Positions 51,694 through 59,884 of a stretch of DNA of 64,000 nt are shown here, piece by piece. The notes beneath the pieces were generated by a model. That model was not told the origin of the DNA and searched no databases. It saw only the letters and a program-made list of their open reading frames with translations. The stretch comes from Hymenobacter sp. BRD67 (GTDB taxonomy: Bacteria; Bacteroidota; Bacteroidia; Cytophagales; Hymenobacteraceae). A program made the position numbers and the translations under genes. The stretch is taken from assembly GCF_013256425.1 (NCBI RefSeq), contig NZ_CP053904.1:4092001-4156000 (forward strand), written 5' to 3'. Each line of letters opens with the position of its first letter. Positions within the stretch are counted from its first letter, which is position 1.

Positions 51694-51787
51694 TTGTCGG
51701 CTTTTTAAGGCGGGGGTCGCTGTGCGCGCAGCAACAAAAGGGCCCCCGCCCGGAGCCGGTTCGCGCTTATTACTTTTTTTCTGCACT

Positions 51788-52789
51788 ATGCATCTTGTAA
51801 CGTTAACACCTGGCGACGGTATTGGGCCGGAGATAACCCGGGCCGTCCTCGATATTTTTGCCGCCGCCAAGGTGCCGGTTCAGTGGGAAGAGCACAACGC
51901 CGGCATTACTACGCTCGAAAGCGAGGGCGCCCTGCTGCCCCAGGCGCTGTTCGACTCACTGGAGCGTACCCGCGTGGGCCTGAAGGGCCCCATCACGACG
52001 CCGGTGGGCAAGGGCTTCCGCAGCGTAAACATCACGCTGCGCCAGAAGTACGACCTCTACCAGAACCTGCGCCCGGCCAAGACGACGGAAGGCATTAATA
52101 CCCCTTTCAAAGGAATTGATTTGGTGCTGTTTCGGGAAAATACCGAAGGGCTCTATTCGGGCCTGGAAATGTGGGACGAGCGCCTGGGCATTGCCGACTC
52201 CGTAAGCCGGAATACGGTAGTGGGCTGCCGCAAAATCTGTCGTGCGGCCTTTGCCTACGCGGCCAAGCACGGGCGCAAGCACGTAACGCTGGCCCACAAG
52301 GGCAATATCCTGAAAATGGCTGGCAAGCTGATGCTCGATGCCTGCAAGGAAGCCGCCGCCGAGTTTCCGGCGGTAACATTCTACGACGACCGCATCATCG
52401 ACAACATGTGTATGCAGCTGGTAAACAAGCCGCAGCAGTTCGACGTGATTGTAACTACCAACCTGTTTGGCGATATTCTCTCCGACCTCTGTGCCGGGCT
52501 GGTGGGCGGCCTGGGCGTGGTAGCCGGCGCCAATATCGGCGACGATATGGCCATTTTTGAGGCCGTGCACGGCTCGGCCCCCGACATTGCCGGCCAGGGC
52601 AAGGCCAACCCCACTGCCCTGCTGCGCTCGGCGCTGCTCATGCTGGAGCACCTCGGCGAAAAGGAGCACGCTGCCCGCATCGAGCAGGCGCTGAATGAAA
52701 CGCTCAAGCTAAAAGAGCAGTGCACCGGCGACCTGGGCGGCCGGGCTTCCACCCAGGAGTTTGCCCGCTTCGTTATTGAAAAACTGTAA
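51788..52789 (+). CDS. NAD-type isocitrate dehydrogenase family protein
   Basis: A decarboxylating beta-hydroxyacid dehydrogenase. MHLVTLTPGDGIGPEIT opens the fold; the substrate loop has ENTEGLYSGLE, the catalytic Lys and Tyr lie in LAHKGNILK and the region around FRENTEG, and metal/NAD motifs are TNLFGDILSDL and VHGSAPDIAGQGKANP. About 333 residues, the size of NAD-IDH and isopropylmalate dehydrogenase. I favour NAD-dependent isocitrate dehydrogenase in the TCA cycle; no leu genes are nearby. Confidence 0.85.
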   Translation: MHLVTLTPGDGIGPEITRAVLDIFAAAKVPVQWEEHNAGITTLESEGALLPQALFDSLERTRVGLKGPITTPVGKGFRSVNITLRQKYDLYQNLRPAKTTEGINTPFKGIDLVLFRENTEGLYSGLEMWDERLGIADSVSRNTVVGCRKICRAAFAYAAKHGRKHVTLAHKGNILKMAGKLMLDACKEAAAEFPAVTFYDDRIIDNMCMQLVNKPQQFDVIVTTNLFGDILSDLCAGLVGGLGVVAGANIGDDMAIFEAVHGSAPDIAGQGKANPTALLRSALLMLEHLGEKEHAARIEQALNETLKLKEQCTGDLGGRASTQEFARFVIEKL

Positions 52790-52795
52790 GTTTAC

Positions 52796-52861
52796 GGGCA
52801 GGTAGAGCCGGCACCGCGCTTTCGCCAGCATAGAAAGCCTGACTGCCGGCTCTACCTGCCC
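52796..52861 (+). terminator. Long terminator-like hairpin before the DUF1573 gene
   Basis: GGGCAGGTAGAGCCGGCA and TGCCGGCTCTACCTGCCC are perfect 18-base arms with an inner GCTTTC/GAAAGC stem, followed by TTATTTTTT. The next ATG is nine bases later, so the U tract overlaps its leader. Confidence 0.75.
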
Positions 52862-52870
52862 TTATTTTTT

Positions 52871-53377
52871 ATGCTACGCCACGCTGCTTACCCTTTTCTG
52901 CTTGCCGCCGCCCTGTTAGTGGGCTGCAATCGCGACAAAGCCTCCGAGGCTGGTACCCAGGGCATGAATGCCGCTGCCGAAGAGGCTGCCACCGATGCCA
53001 AAGCCAACCCGACCATCGACAACCCCAACGTAGCCAGCGACGTGGAGGCCCCCAACCCCGATGCGCCGGTACTGACCTTTGCTGAAAAGCAGTTTGATTT
53101 TGGCGATATCCGGCCCGATAGCAAGGTGCAGCATACCTTTAAGTTTACCAACACCGGCAAAACGCCGCTGCTTATTGCCGATGCGACGGCCAGCTGCGGC
53201 TGCACTACCCCCAGCTGGACCAAGGAAGCCATTGCCCCCGGCGCTACCGGCGAGCTGCAGGTGCAATTCGATAGCCGTGGTAAGCAAGGGCTTATCAGCA
53301 AGCAGGTAAATGTGCGGGCCAATACGCAGCCCAACATGACTACCTTATATATAAAAGGCAACGTGCTGACGAACTAA
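52871..53377 (+). CDS. DUF1573 lipoprotein
   Basis: A lipoprotein of 168 residues (lipobox LLVGC, Cys18) with an acidic linker and a single DUF1573 domain, an Ig-like fold with the pattern FAEKQFDFGDIRPDSKVQHTF, then FTNTGKTPLLIADATASCGCT. The paired Cys in SCGCTTP is a hallmark. DUF1573 proteins are abundant in Bacteroidota; function is not established. Confidence 0.88.
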   Translation: MLRHAAYPFLLAAALLVGCNRDKASEAGTQGMNAAAEEAATDAKANPTIDNPNVASDVEAPNPDAPVLTFAEKQFDFGDIRPDSKVQHTFKFTNTGKTPLLIADATASCGCTTPSWTKEAIAPGATGELQVQFDSRGKQGLISKQVNVRANTQPNMTTLYIKGNVLTN

Positions 53378-53533
53378 TGAATTGAAAATGTGAAAGATGT
53401 GAAAATGTAAAAAATGGGTTGGCAATAGAACAGGACGCAGATGTAAAAAAACCTGTTCCCATTGAAAACACTTTTTTGCATATTCCATCTTTTCCATATT
53501 TTCATATTCAACACATTTTCAAATCTTTAGACT
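53378..53533. repeat. Themed imperfect inverted repeat upstream of yajC
   Basis: The left arm is built from GAAAATGTGAAAGATGTG words, the right arm from CATTTTCAAATC, CCATCTTTTCC and related words. An inner AACAGG/CCTGTT stem is also visible. It runs from the DUF1573 stop codon to the yajC ATG. Confidence 0.78.
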
Positions 53534-53862
53534 ATGGCTTTTCTTACTCTTTTGCTTCAGGCGCCCGCCAGTAGCGGCATTATGCAGCTCGTTTTTCCGG
53601 TTGCTATTGGTCTGGTGCTATACTTTTTTATGATTCGGCCGCAGCAGCGCAAAACGGCCGATGCCAAAGCCTTCCGTGAGTCGCTGGTAAAAGGAACGCG
53701 CGTGGTCACTATCGGGGCCTGCACGGCCTGCTGGTAGAAGTGGGCCCCGAAACCGTGCTGCTCGAAGTAGAGCGCGGCCAGCGCCTGCGCTTCGACCGTA
53801 GCGCCGTGGCGCGGGTAGCGGGCTCGCCGGCTGCGGAGAGCACCACGGCGGCCATCAGCTAG
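53534..53862 (+). CDS. yajC: Preprotein translocase subunit YajC (frameshifted)
   Basis: YajC is a small accessory membrane protein of SecDF. One N-terminal helix (VFPVAIGLVLYFFMIRPQ) is followed by the family motif RPQQRKTADAKAFRESLVKGTRVVTIGG. The first frame stops in the GGGG run at 53714-53717; adding one G gives GGLHGLLVEVGPETVLLEV and a normal C-terminus, ending at 53862. The protein is about 109 residues. Confidence 0.9.
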
Positions 53863-53863
53863 C

Positions 53864-54324
53864 ATGAGGCCGGCGCTGCCCCCGCACCTGGCGGCCGGGC
53901 CAGCCAGGTGCTGCGCCGCCTGCTGCGGCCGCTGGCTGGCAAACAGCCCAGCTTTTACCGGGCGGTAATCGCCTGCTTTGTGATAGCCAGCACCCTGTGG
54001 ATGCTGCGGGCGCTCAGCAACAGCTACACGGCTCCCATCAACTATCCGGTGAGCTGGCACTATAACCCGCAGCGGTATCACCCGGCCCGGCCCCTGCCTG
54101 CCACCGTACCCATCGAAGTGCGGGGCAATGGTTGGCGCCTGCTGAGCCGGGCAATGGGCCTGCATATGCAGCCGGCTGATGTGCGCCTGCGCTTGCCCGG
54201 TACGCCACCCTTTCGCTCGCCGCTGCGCCCCCCGCTGCGCCGCGCCCTGGGCACCGTACGGCTGTTAAATCTGCCTAATGACTCGGCCACTTACTACCTG
54301 GTGCCGGGTGGCGACTCTTTATAA
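53864..54324 (+). CDS. YbbR/CdaR-like protein, short form (frameshifted)
   Basis: ATG 53864 gives MRPALPPHLAAGP; one missing C at 53900-53901 is needed to continue as SQVLRRLLRPLAGKQPSFYR. A membrane helix (AVIACFVIASTLWML) then leads into a region like a YbbR repeat (PINYPVSWHYNPQRY, VPIEVRGNGWRLLSR). YbbR proteins usually have several repeats and about 300 residues; this one stops after about 153, so it is a short form or has an unnoticed break. It lies between yajC and coaE, where a YbbR-like gene is common in Bacteroidota. Confidence 0.6.
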
Positions 54325-54396
54325 GGGTGTAAGAGTTGCAAATTGATTCTGAAGCCTTCGCTAACTCCGTAAGTCTTACCCTTTAACTTAAAAAAA

Positions 54397-54993
54397 TTGC
54401 TACGAATCGGCATCACCGGCGGAATAGGCTCGGGTAAGAGCGTAGTAGCGCGGCTGTTTGCCACGCTGGGCGTGCCGGTGTACGACTCTGACAGCCGGGC
54501 CAAGTGGGTAATGGCCACCGACCTGGTGCTGCGCGAGCAGCTGCAGGCCGCCTTCGGAGTGGAAGCGTATGATGCTGCCGGGCAGCTCAACCGTCCTTAT
54601 CTGGCCCAGGTGGCTTTCAACGATGCCGCGCAGCTGGCGCGGCTTAATGCACTGGTGCACCCGCGGGTGGGCGAGGACTTTGCGGCCTGGACGGCCGCGC
54701 AGCAAGCGGCGGGCTATGCATATATTCTGAAAGAAGCCGCCCTGCTCTACGAATCGGGCGCCTACCGCACCCTCGACGGCATCATCACGGTGTTTGCGCC
54801 GGCCGACGTGCGCGCCGCCCGGGTTTTGCGCCGCGATGCCCACCGCACCGCCGCCGACGTACAGGCCATCATGGGCAAGCAGCTCAGCGAAGAGGAAAAG
54901 CTGGCCCGAGCCGATTACGTAGTCTATAACGACGACTCGCATCTGGTGCTGCCCCAGGTGCTGGCCCTGGATGCGGGCTTTAAAGCGGAATAA
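54397..54993 (+). CDS. coaE: Dephospho-CoA kinase
   Basis: CoaE phosphorylates dephospho-CoA in the last step of CoA synthesis. P-loop GGIGSGKS at residues 8-15, the DxD-like YDSDSRAK, and the lid LRRDAHRTAADVQAIMGKQ. It starts with TTG at 54397; no ATG is available. 198 residues, complete. The 72 bases upstream include a loose inverted repeat (GGGTGTAAGAG and GTCTTACCC). Confidence 0.92.
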   Translation: MLRIGITGGIGSGKSVVARLFATLGVPVYDSDSRAKWVMATDLVLREQLQAAFGVEAYDAAGQLNRPYLAQVAFNDAAQLARLNALVHPRVGEDFAAWTAAQQAAGYAYILKEAALLYESGAYRTLDGIITVFAPADVRAARVLRRDAHRTAADVQAIMGKQLSEEEKLARADYVVYNDDSHLVLPQVLALDAGFKAE

Positions 54994-55074
54994 TAGGCAA
55001 CAGCAACGGGTAGTAAGTACTGGCGTTCTGCATTCTTGAACGATAGTACCTATTACCCATTACGTATTGCCAAG
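54994..55074. repeat. Themed imperfect inverted repeat between coaE and GNAT gene
   Basis: AATAGGCAACAGCAACGGGTAG then TAAGTACT on the left is largely complementary to AGTACCTATTACCCATTACG then TATTGCC on the right. It occupies the whole gap between two convergent genes, so it is not restricted to leader regions. Confidence 0.7.
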
Positions 55075-56249
55075 TCATCGAATAATCGGGTAGCGCTCAA
55101 AGGGGCGGTCTACAAACAGCTTGCGGTAGGTGGCGTGGGTCTTCACGATTTTGGCCCCGATGCTGCGCGTGGTAACGAGCATACGAGGGTTAAAATCACC
55201 AATCCAGTTCATTTCGATAGTCTGGTAACCGGCTTCGATGAACCGCTGCTGCTCCCAGGTGAGCAATGCCTGGTCTACGCCTTTGCCCTGGTAATCAGGT
55301 ATTACGCCGTAGATAATGCCGAGCAGCTTCTTGTCGCGCCGCTGCATGTAGCGCCAGCGCTGCCACAGAAAGCGCAGCTTGCCGGGTAGGTTGAGGTGGT
55401 GGCCGATGTGCTTAAAAATCTGGTTTAGCTCGGGCAGGCTCAGGAAGAATGCCACTGGCTGGTCGTGGTGGTAGGCGAAGGCCAGCAGGCGCTCATCAAG
55501 CACGGGCTTCATCTCGCGCACGAGGTTGCGGGCCTGCGCCATCGTCATGGGCTTTACGCCGGCGTGGCGGCCCCAGGCCAGGTTATACACGTGGTGAAAA
55601 TCCTGGGCCAGCTTTTCGGGCTCGGCCTGGCGGGCGTGGGTAAAGCGGTACTCGCCAGTAGCCTCAAACCCAGCCAGCTTCTGCTGAAAGCTCGGGTGCA
55701 GCGGCATTTCTACCGGCCGGTGGCAGGTGTACTGCTTAAAGTAGAGCTGAAACCCGTAGTTCTCAAACAGCTTCTGGTAGTAAGCCGGGTGCCAGAACAT
55801 CCCGTAGTTGGGCTCACGGTCGAAACCCTCGATGAGCACGCCCAGAACCGGTCGCGGTCGCCAAAATTGATGGGCCCATCCACGGCCAGCATGCCCTGGG
55901 CGCGCAGCCACGCGCACGCTACCTCAAAGAGCTGATTGGCTGCGGCCTGGTCGTCAATACATTCAAAAAAACCTATACCTCCGGTGGGCAGGGTAGCATC
56001 GGTAGCAGTGGCGGTAAGGGCATTAACAAAGGCCGCGATGCGCCCGATAACCTCGCCCTGCCCATTGGTGAGCAGCCAGCGCTGCGCCTGGCCACCCGCC
56101 GCGAAAAGCTGATTTTTGGCCGGGTCGAATACGGCCTCTACTTCATTATCGAGCGGGCCGATGTAGGCGGGCTCGTGGCGGTGCAAGCGGTGCGGCAGCG
56201 CGCAAAACTGCCGCTGCCGGGTAGCTGAGTGGACTTCAAGCAAAGGCAT
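55075..56249 (-). CDS. GNAT-like acyltransferase (frameshifted)
   Basis: A protein of about 391 residues from ATG 56249. The N-terminal region has RQRQFCALPHRLHR and EAVFDPAKNQLF, and the middle VDGPINFGDRDRFWG. One C is missing at 55841-55843 (plus strand); the restored frame continues VLIEGFDREPNYGMFW. The C-terminal half resembles a GNAT acetyltransferase (GIIYGVIPDYQGKGVDQALL, the acyl-CoA-binding turn being YQGKGVD). The substrate is unknown. Confidence 0.75.
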
Positions 56250-56337
56250 CGGGCAAAGGTAGCGGCCCTGCACTGCTGGCAAAACCCTGCGCCGGGCGGC
56301 TGCGTTGAGGGAATGCCTTCTCCTTACTGAAATTAGC

Positions 56338-56496
56338 ATGAGACGTTCCGACATCCTGACGCGTCAAAACCGGATTGTATACACCTTGCTACTCGTAACA
56401 GCTGCCATTGGCCTGGCCTGGGTGCTGTGGCGGCATCAGTACCTGGCGGGCCGCGAAAGCCCGCTGCCTGCCCACGCGGCGGCTGTAGCACATTAA
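56338..56496 (+). CDS. Small hypothetical membrane protein
   Basis: A protein of 52 residues: a basic start MRRSDILTRQNRIVY, one membrane helix (TLLLVTAAIGLAWVLW) and a short tail with AHAAAVAH. It is divergent from the GNAT gene and is followed by a terminator. Small single-helix proteins of this kind are common and uncharacterised. Confidence 0.5.
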   Translation: MRRSDILTRQNRIVYTLLLVTAAIGLAWVLWRHQYLAGRESPLPAHAAAVAH

Positions 56497-56507
56497 ACCA
56501 AAAGCAA

Positions 56508-56542
56508 AACACCCACTCAGCTTTGCAGCTAAGTGGGTGTTA
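56508..56542. terminator. Terminator between small ORF and tRNA fragment
   Basis: AACACCCACT and AGTGGGTGTT with an inner AGCT/AGCT stem. It could serve the small plus-strand gene and the minus-strand tRNA. Confidence 0.75.
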
Positions 56543-56549
56543 CTCAATG

Positions 56550-56594
56550 TGGGAGATACTGGGTTCGAACCAGTGACCCTCTGCTTGTAAGGCA
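56550..56594 (-). tRNA. 3' half of tRNA-Val(UAC), left attachment site of the element
   Basis: The minus strand reads TGCCTTACAAGCAGAGGG, then the T arm CTGGTTCGAACCCAG and the acceptor strand ATCTCCCA: the anticodon loop (UAC), variable loop, T arm and 3' acceptor of a tRNA-Val. The expected 5' acceptor, D arm and 5' anticodon strand (starting GGGAGAT) are absent. The sequence beyond 56594 is unrelated and an integrase gene starts 156 bases on. This is a tRNA cut in its anticodon arm by integration, so it is a non-functional fragment here. Confidence 0.8.
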
Positions 56595-56749
56595 TGGGGT
56601 AGGTGGTGATTGTTAGTAATTACCACCCACTAAAAAGGTGCTTGTAATGCCTTTGAAGGCTATTTTACTTGTTATGCCTAACGGGCGCTATCACCTTTTC
56701 TATTACATTTGTTTAAACCAGCGTTTAAACCACCGTTGGTTTAAACAGT

Positions 56750-58120
56750 ATGGCGAAGACTACGGAGCATAAGGAGGGGCGGGCAACGGTTAAGGTTGTC
56801 TATTACACCTACAAAACCCTTGCAGATGGTTCGCACCCATTCATGGTGCGTATTACCAAGGACCGCAAGCTAAAGTATCTGGCTACGGGCTTGAGCCTGC
56901 ACCCTAAGCACTGGAACGAGAAGAAGAAGGAAATTCGCAAGAGCTATCCCGAGCCAGACCGGGAGAACTTGCTTATTGACTTACAGAAGTGGGAAACCAA
57001 GTACACTGATGCAGCCCGCGACCTGGCCAACGCCGATAGTGCCCACGACGCGCCTGCCGTGGCTGCCAAAGGAGCCGAGAAGCGCAAGGCCACTCGCCGC
57101 GTACAACTGCTGGCCTACATTGAAGAACTGGCGGCCGGTATGGTGAGGGCCGGGCAGGTGGGAAACTCCATTATCTACCGTGACCTAGCTAGCCAACTAG
57201 CGAAGTTTATAGCGGCCGAGACGGGGCTACCTGAGCCACCGCTAGGCAAAGGCCAAGAGGCTGTAAAAACTGCCTGGGTAGCGGCTCACGATATACCCTT
57301 TGACCGGGTTACAGTGGCGTTCTGTAATGAATGGGAGGCCACGTTACGTGCTACGGGTGCCGAGGATACCACCCTGAGTAACCGCTTCCGAACCCTGCGA
57401 GCTGTGCTGAACAAAGCCATTGCCAACGGAGTAGCTAAGCCCGAAAGCTACCCCTTTGCCCGCAGCGTAGCCGAGAAGCACAAATTCAGCGTGGGCAAGT
57501 TCGACGTCAGCACAGCGAAGCGAGCGATAAGCCGCGCCGACCTTCGCCGCCTTGAGGCATTGCAGCCCACCACCGCCCGGCAACGGTTAGCGAAGGAGGT
57601 GTTTCTGTTCTCCTTTTATGGCGGGGGTATCAATTGGGTTGACCTAGCCCAACTCCGTTGGCGCGACCTGAGCGGCGAAGCGCCTAGCACTGGCTACCCC
57701 GAGCGCCTGAACTATGTGCGACAGAAGACGGGCGGCAAGTTCGCGCTCAAACTGCTTGCTCCCGCTGCTGCTATTGTGGCTGCCTACCGGCCCTTCACTT
57801 GCGCCGCGCCCGATAGTTATGTGTTTCCAATTCTTGACCCCGTCAAGCACGCCAGTCCCACCCAAGTAAAGAACCGGCTACACAAGGTGCTGGGTATGGT
57901 TAATGAAGACTTGAAAGAGCTAGGCAGATTGGCGGGCATTGCTACGCCTCTTACAACGTATGTGGCGAGGCACTCTATGGCAACCACTTTGCGCATAAGC
58001 GGGGCTAGTACGGCTGTAATCTCGCAAGCAATGGGCCACCGCTCCGAAGCTACTACTGCCGTGTATCTGGACTCCTTCGCTTCGGAGTTGATAGACAACG
58101 CCTTTGATGGCTTACTGTAA
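56750..58120 (+). CDS. Tyrosine site-specific integrase
   Basis: A 456-residue Bacteroidota-type tyrosine recombinase: arm-binding N-terminal domain (HPFMVRITKDRKLKYLATGL), SAM-like core-binding domain near 115-225, and a catalytic domain with the second-Arg box YVARHSMATTL (Arg407), GHRSEATT and the nucleophile Tyr439 in VYLDSF. The first-Arg position (in FSFYGGGINWVDLAQLRW) carries Gly, and the usual HxxR His is Tyr403. Relatives such as IntDOT also depart from the canonical set, so activity is not excluded. It lies next to the cut tRNA, as expected. Confidence 0.93.
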   Translation: MAKTTEHKEGRATVKVVYYTYKTLADGSHPFMVRITKDRKLKYLATGLSLHPKHWNEKKKEIRKSYPEPDRENLLIDLQKWETKYTDAARDLANADSAHDAPAVAAKGAEKRKATRRVQLLAYIEELAAGMVRAGQVGNSIIYRDLASQLAKFIAAETGLPEPPLGKGQEAVKTAWVAAHDIPFDRVTVAFCNEWEATLRATGAEDTTLSNRFRTLRAVLNKAIANGVAKPESYPFARSVAEKHKFSVGKFDVSTAKRAISRADLRRLEALQPTTARQRLAKEVFLFSFYGGGINWVDLAQLRWRDLSGEAPSTGYPERLNYVRQKTGGKFALKLLAPAAAIVAAYRPFTCAAPDSYVFPILDPVKHASPTQVKNRLHKVLGMVNEDLKELGRLAGIATPLTTYVARHSMATTLRISGASTAVISQAMGHRSEATTAVYLDSFASELIDNAFDGLL

Positions 58121-58138
58121 CATATTCGTAGCACCCAA

Positions 58139-58992
58139 ATGAAAAGAATAACCGAGAGTTCAAAGCTTGCTATTCGGGTAGCTGGGCGGCATGGAATCAC
58201 GCGCTAGCGGTTGAGCTTGAAAAGAAGGCTGCCCAGCACCCAGTTCTAAATGAAGCAAGTGGAGACTGGCCGCAATGGTTTTTGCCTGAGTTTGCAGATA
58301 AGGTGATAACGGTTGCTTTTGACATCCAAACAGAGGTAGAAAGCTTGATTGATACACTCTTTAGGTTGCCCCGGCTTGGGTGCCATTTTGCGGCTTGGCG
58401 CTACTTGCACGACCTAATAAGTAATTCGCGGATAACCTACCTAGATAGAGCTCTCGAAGCAAGAAAGGAGCGGCTATTAGATGCAATTGAATGGAGGTGG
58501 AGAAGTATGCTAATCCCATCATGGAATAAGCAGCCCACAACACAAAAAGTATTGATTAATTCGCGCTATAAGACGCTTTTAGAGGCATTTGTAACCAGCG
58601 ATTTCGGGCCAAGCGCTATTAGCTTAGAAGAAAGTGAAAGCCTGGCTGACTTAAATACTGACCTGTGCGACAGAGTTATTGAAGTTGTTAAACGTTTGCT
58701 CGCTAAAAAGATACGCCCTGTTCACCTATATGCCATAGTTGAAACGTTAGAGCATTTTGGGTTTGTGCCCAAGCGCAAGCGGCTGCTCATTGCTAGAGTC
58801 TTAGGCAAGCGGCACGGGGTTGAAATAAAAAAAAACTACCGCCCGGACAGGTCAAAGCATCGTTACAAAGAATTTGATGAAATAAATAATGCTGTAGTTG
58901 ATTACTCCCTTGCTATAGAGGCAACCAACGACGCTCTTGTTCGGCTTAATCTTTGGCCGACGGGATATGCTGTATACTACAAGCACGCTTGA
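58139..58992 (+). CDS. Unknown protein of the element, low-GC (start-proximal frameshift)
   Basis: The frame from 58282 is open upstream to 58133. One missing A in the AAAA run after the ATG at 58139 would give MKKNNREFKACYSGSWAAWN, so I place the start there. The protein would be about 284 residues, soluble, helix-rich, with a charged middle (RALEARKERLLDAIEWRWRS) and a basic stretch (GFVPKRKRLLIARVLGKR). I know no family. It is clearly richer in A and T than its neighbours, which suggests recent acquisition as cargo. Confidence 0.6.
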
Positions 58993-59148
58993 CGCGAAAG
59001 ATAAAAACGGACTTTTACCTTCTGGGGAAGTCAAGATAAGCGACATTTCTAGTCAAAACGGGCTTTTTGGTTAGGTGCTTTATTGCTACCCCTTATCCCT
59101 ATCCCGAACTTGTGTTACCTGCAATTCAGCAGCCTTAACCCAAGTTCA

Positions 59149-59526
59149 ATGCTTACACCCTACCAGGCGCAAGCCGCCCCATCCCTCACTCATATAGGTG
59201 CCCGCCCGCGCCCTAATCCAGCAGCCGGAGCGGAAATAGTAAGTTACTTCCTCGACTGCTTAGACCTGTTTATTCGAAAGGCAGTTGAGGAAGCCCTGAG
59301 CAATAGCCGGAGCGCTCCCCATGCCGCCACATCACCTGACAAAGTGGGCGGCATGAAACTAGCACAGGAGGTTACTGGGCTAAGCAAGCCCCGCCTCTAC
59401 GCACTTGTTTCAGAGCGTGGCATACCGCACAAGAAACGCGGTAATCGCCTATTCTTTGACCGAGAGGAACTGTTAGCTTGGATTGCGGAAGGCAATCGGG
59501 CAGTACGTAAACAAAATGAGCGCTAA
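59149..59526 (+). CDS. Excisionase-like helix-turn-helix protein
   Basis: A protein of 125 residues from ATG 59149. The C-terminal third is a MerR/excisionase-type DNA-binding domain: GGMKLAQEVTGLSKPRLYAL, then PHKKRGNRLFFDREELLAWI. Such proteins next to Bacteroidota integrases often control excision or the element's transfer and replication genes. It overlaps the next gene by 11 bases. Confidence 0.75.
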   Translation: MLTPYQAQAAPSLTHIGARPRPNPAAGAEIVSYFLDCLDLFIRKAVEEALSNSRSAPHAATSPDKVGGMKLAQEVTGLSKPRLYALVSERGIPHKKRGNRLFFDREELLAWIAEGNRAVRKQNER

Positions 59527-59884
59527 CCTGATGGATAGCGCTCATACGAAAGTACTTACAGTGGTTGGTAGCCTCTGCAAAAGTACAACGAAATCGGTAA
59601 TAAATCGCGAAACAAAACCGCGTTTATTTCTCGCACTTGATGCGTACCCATTCCACTCTTTTAGTGAGGTTGGACGCCGTAACGTGTGCCAACGGCACAG
59701 CATTACCGATAAAGAGCTTGAGGCCGTTCTAGTCGCTTATGAGCGTCTTGGCGAGCCTACGGAATCCGAGCGAAGTGCCGCCGACCTAGCCCACCTGCTT
59801 AGCGTCATTAGCGAGGCTGTAGCGCCTAAGGTGAAGCACAAGCCAGCACGGCACAGAGCCAAGGAAGGGGGTAGCAAATGCTAA
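59516..59884 (+). CDS. Hypothetical protein
   Basis: A protein of 122 residues from ATG 59516, overlapping its neighbours on both sides, so translationally coupled. It contains SITDKELEAVLVAYERLGEP and a helical tail with Lys/His/Arg near the end. No family recognised; possibly an accessory to the next gene. Confidence 0.55.
   Translation: MSANLMDSAHTKVLTVVGSLCKSTTKSVINRETKPRLFLALDAYPFHSFSEVGRRNVCQRHSITDKELEAVLVAYERLGEPTESERSAADLAHLLSVISEAVAPKVKHKPARHRAKEGGSKC

Noticed and set aside
57600..58120. Integrase judged inactive because the first catalytic Arg and the HxxR His are replaced
   Set aside because: IntDOT-type recombinases of Bacteroidota also deviate at these positions and are active; the nucleophile Tyr and second Arg are present.
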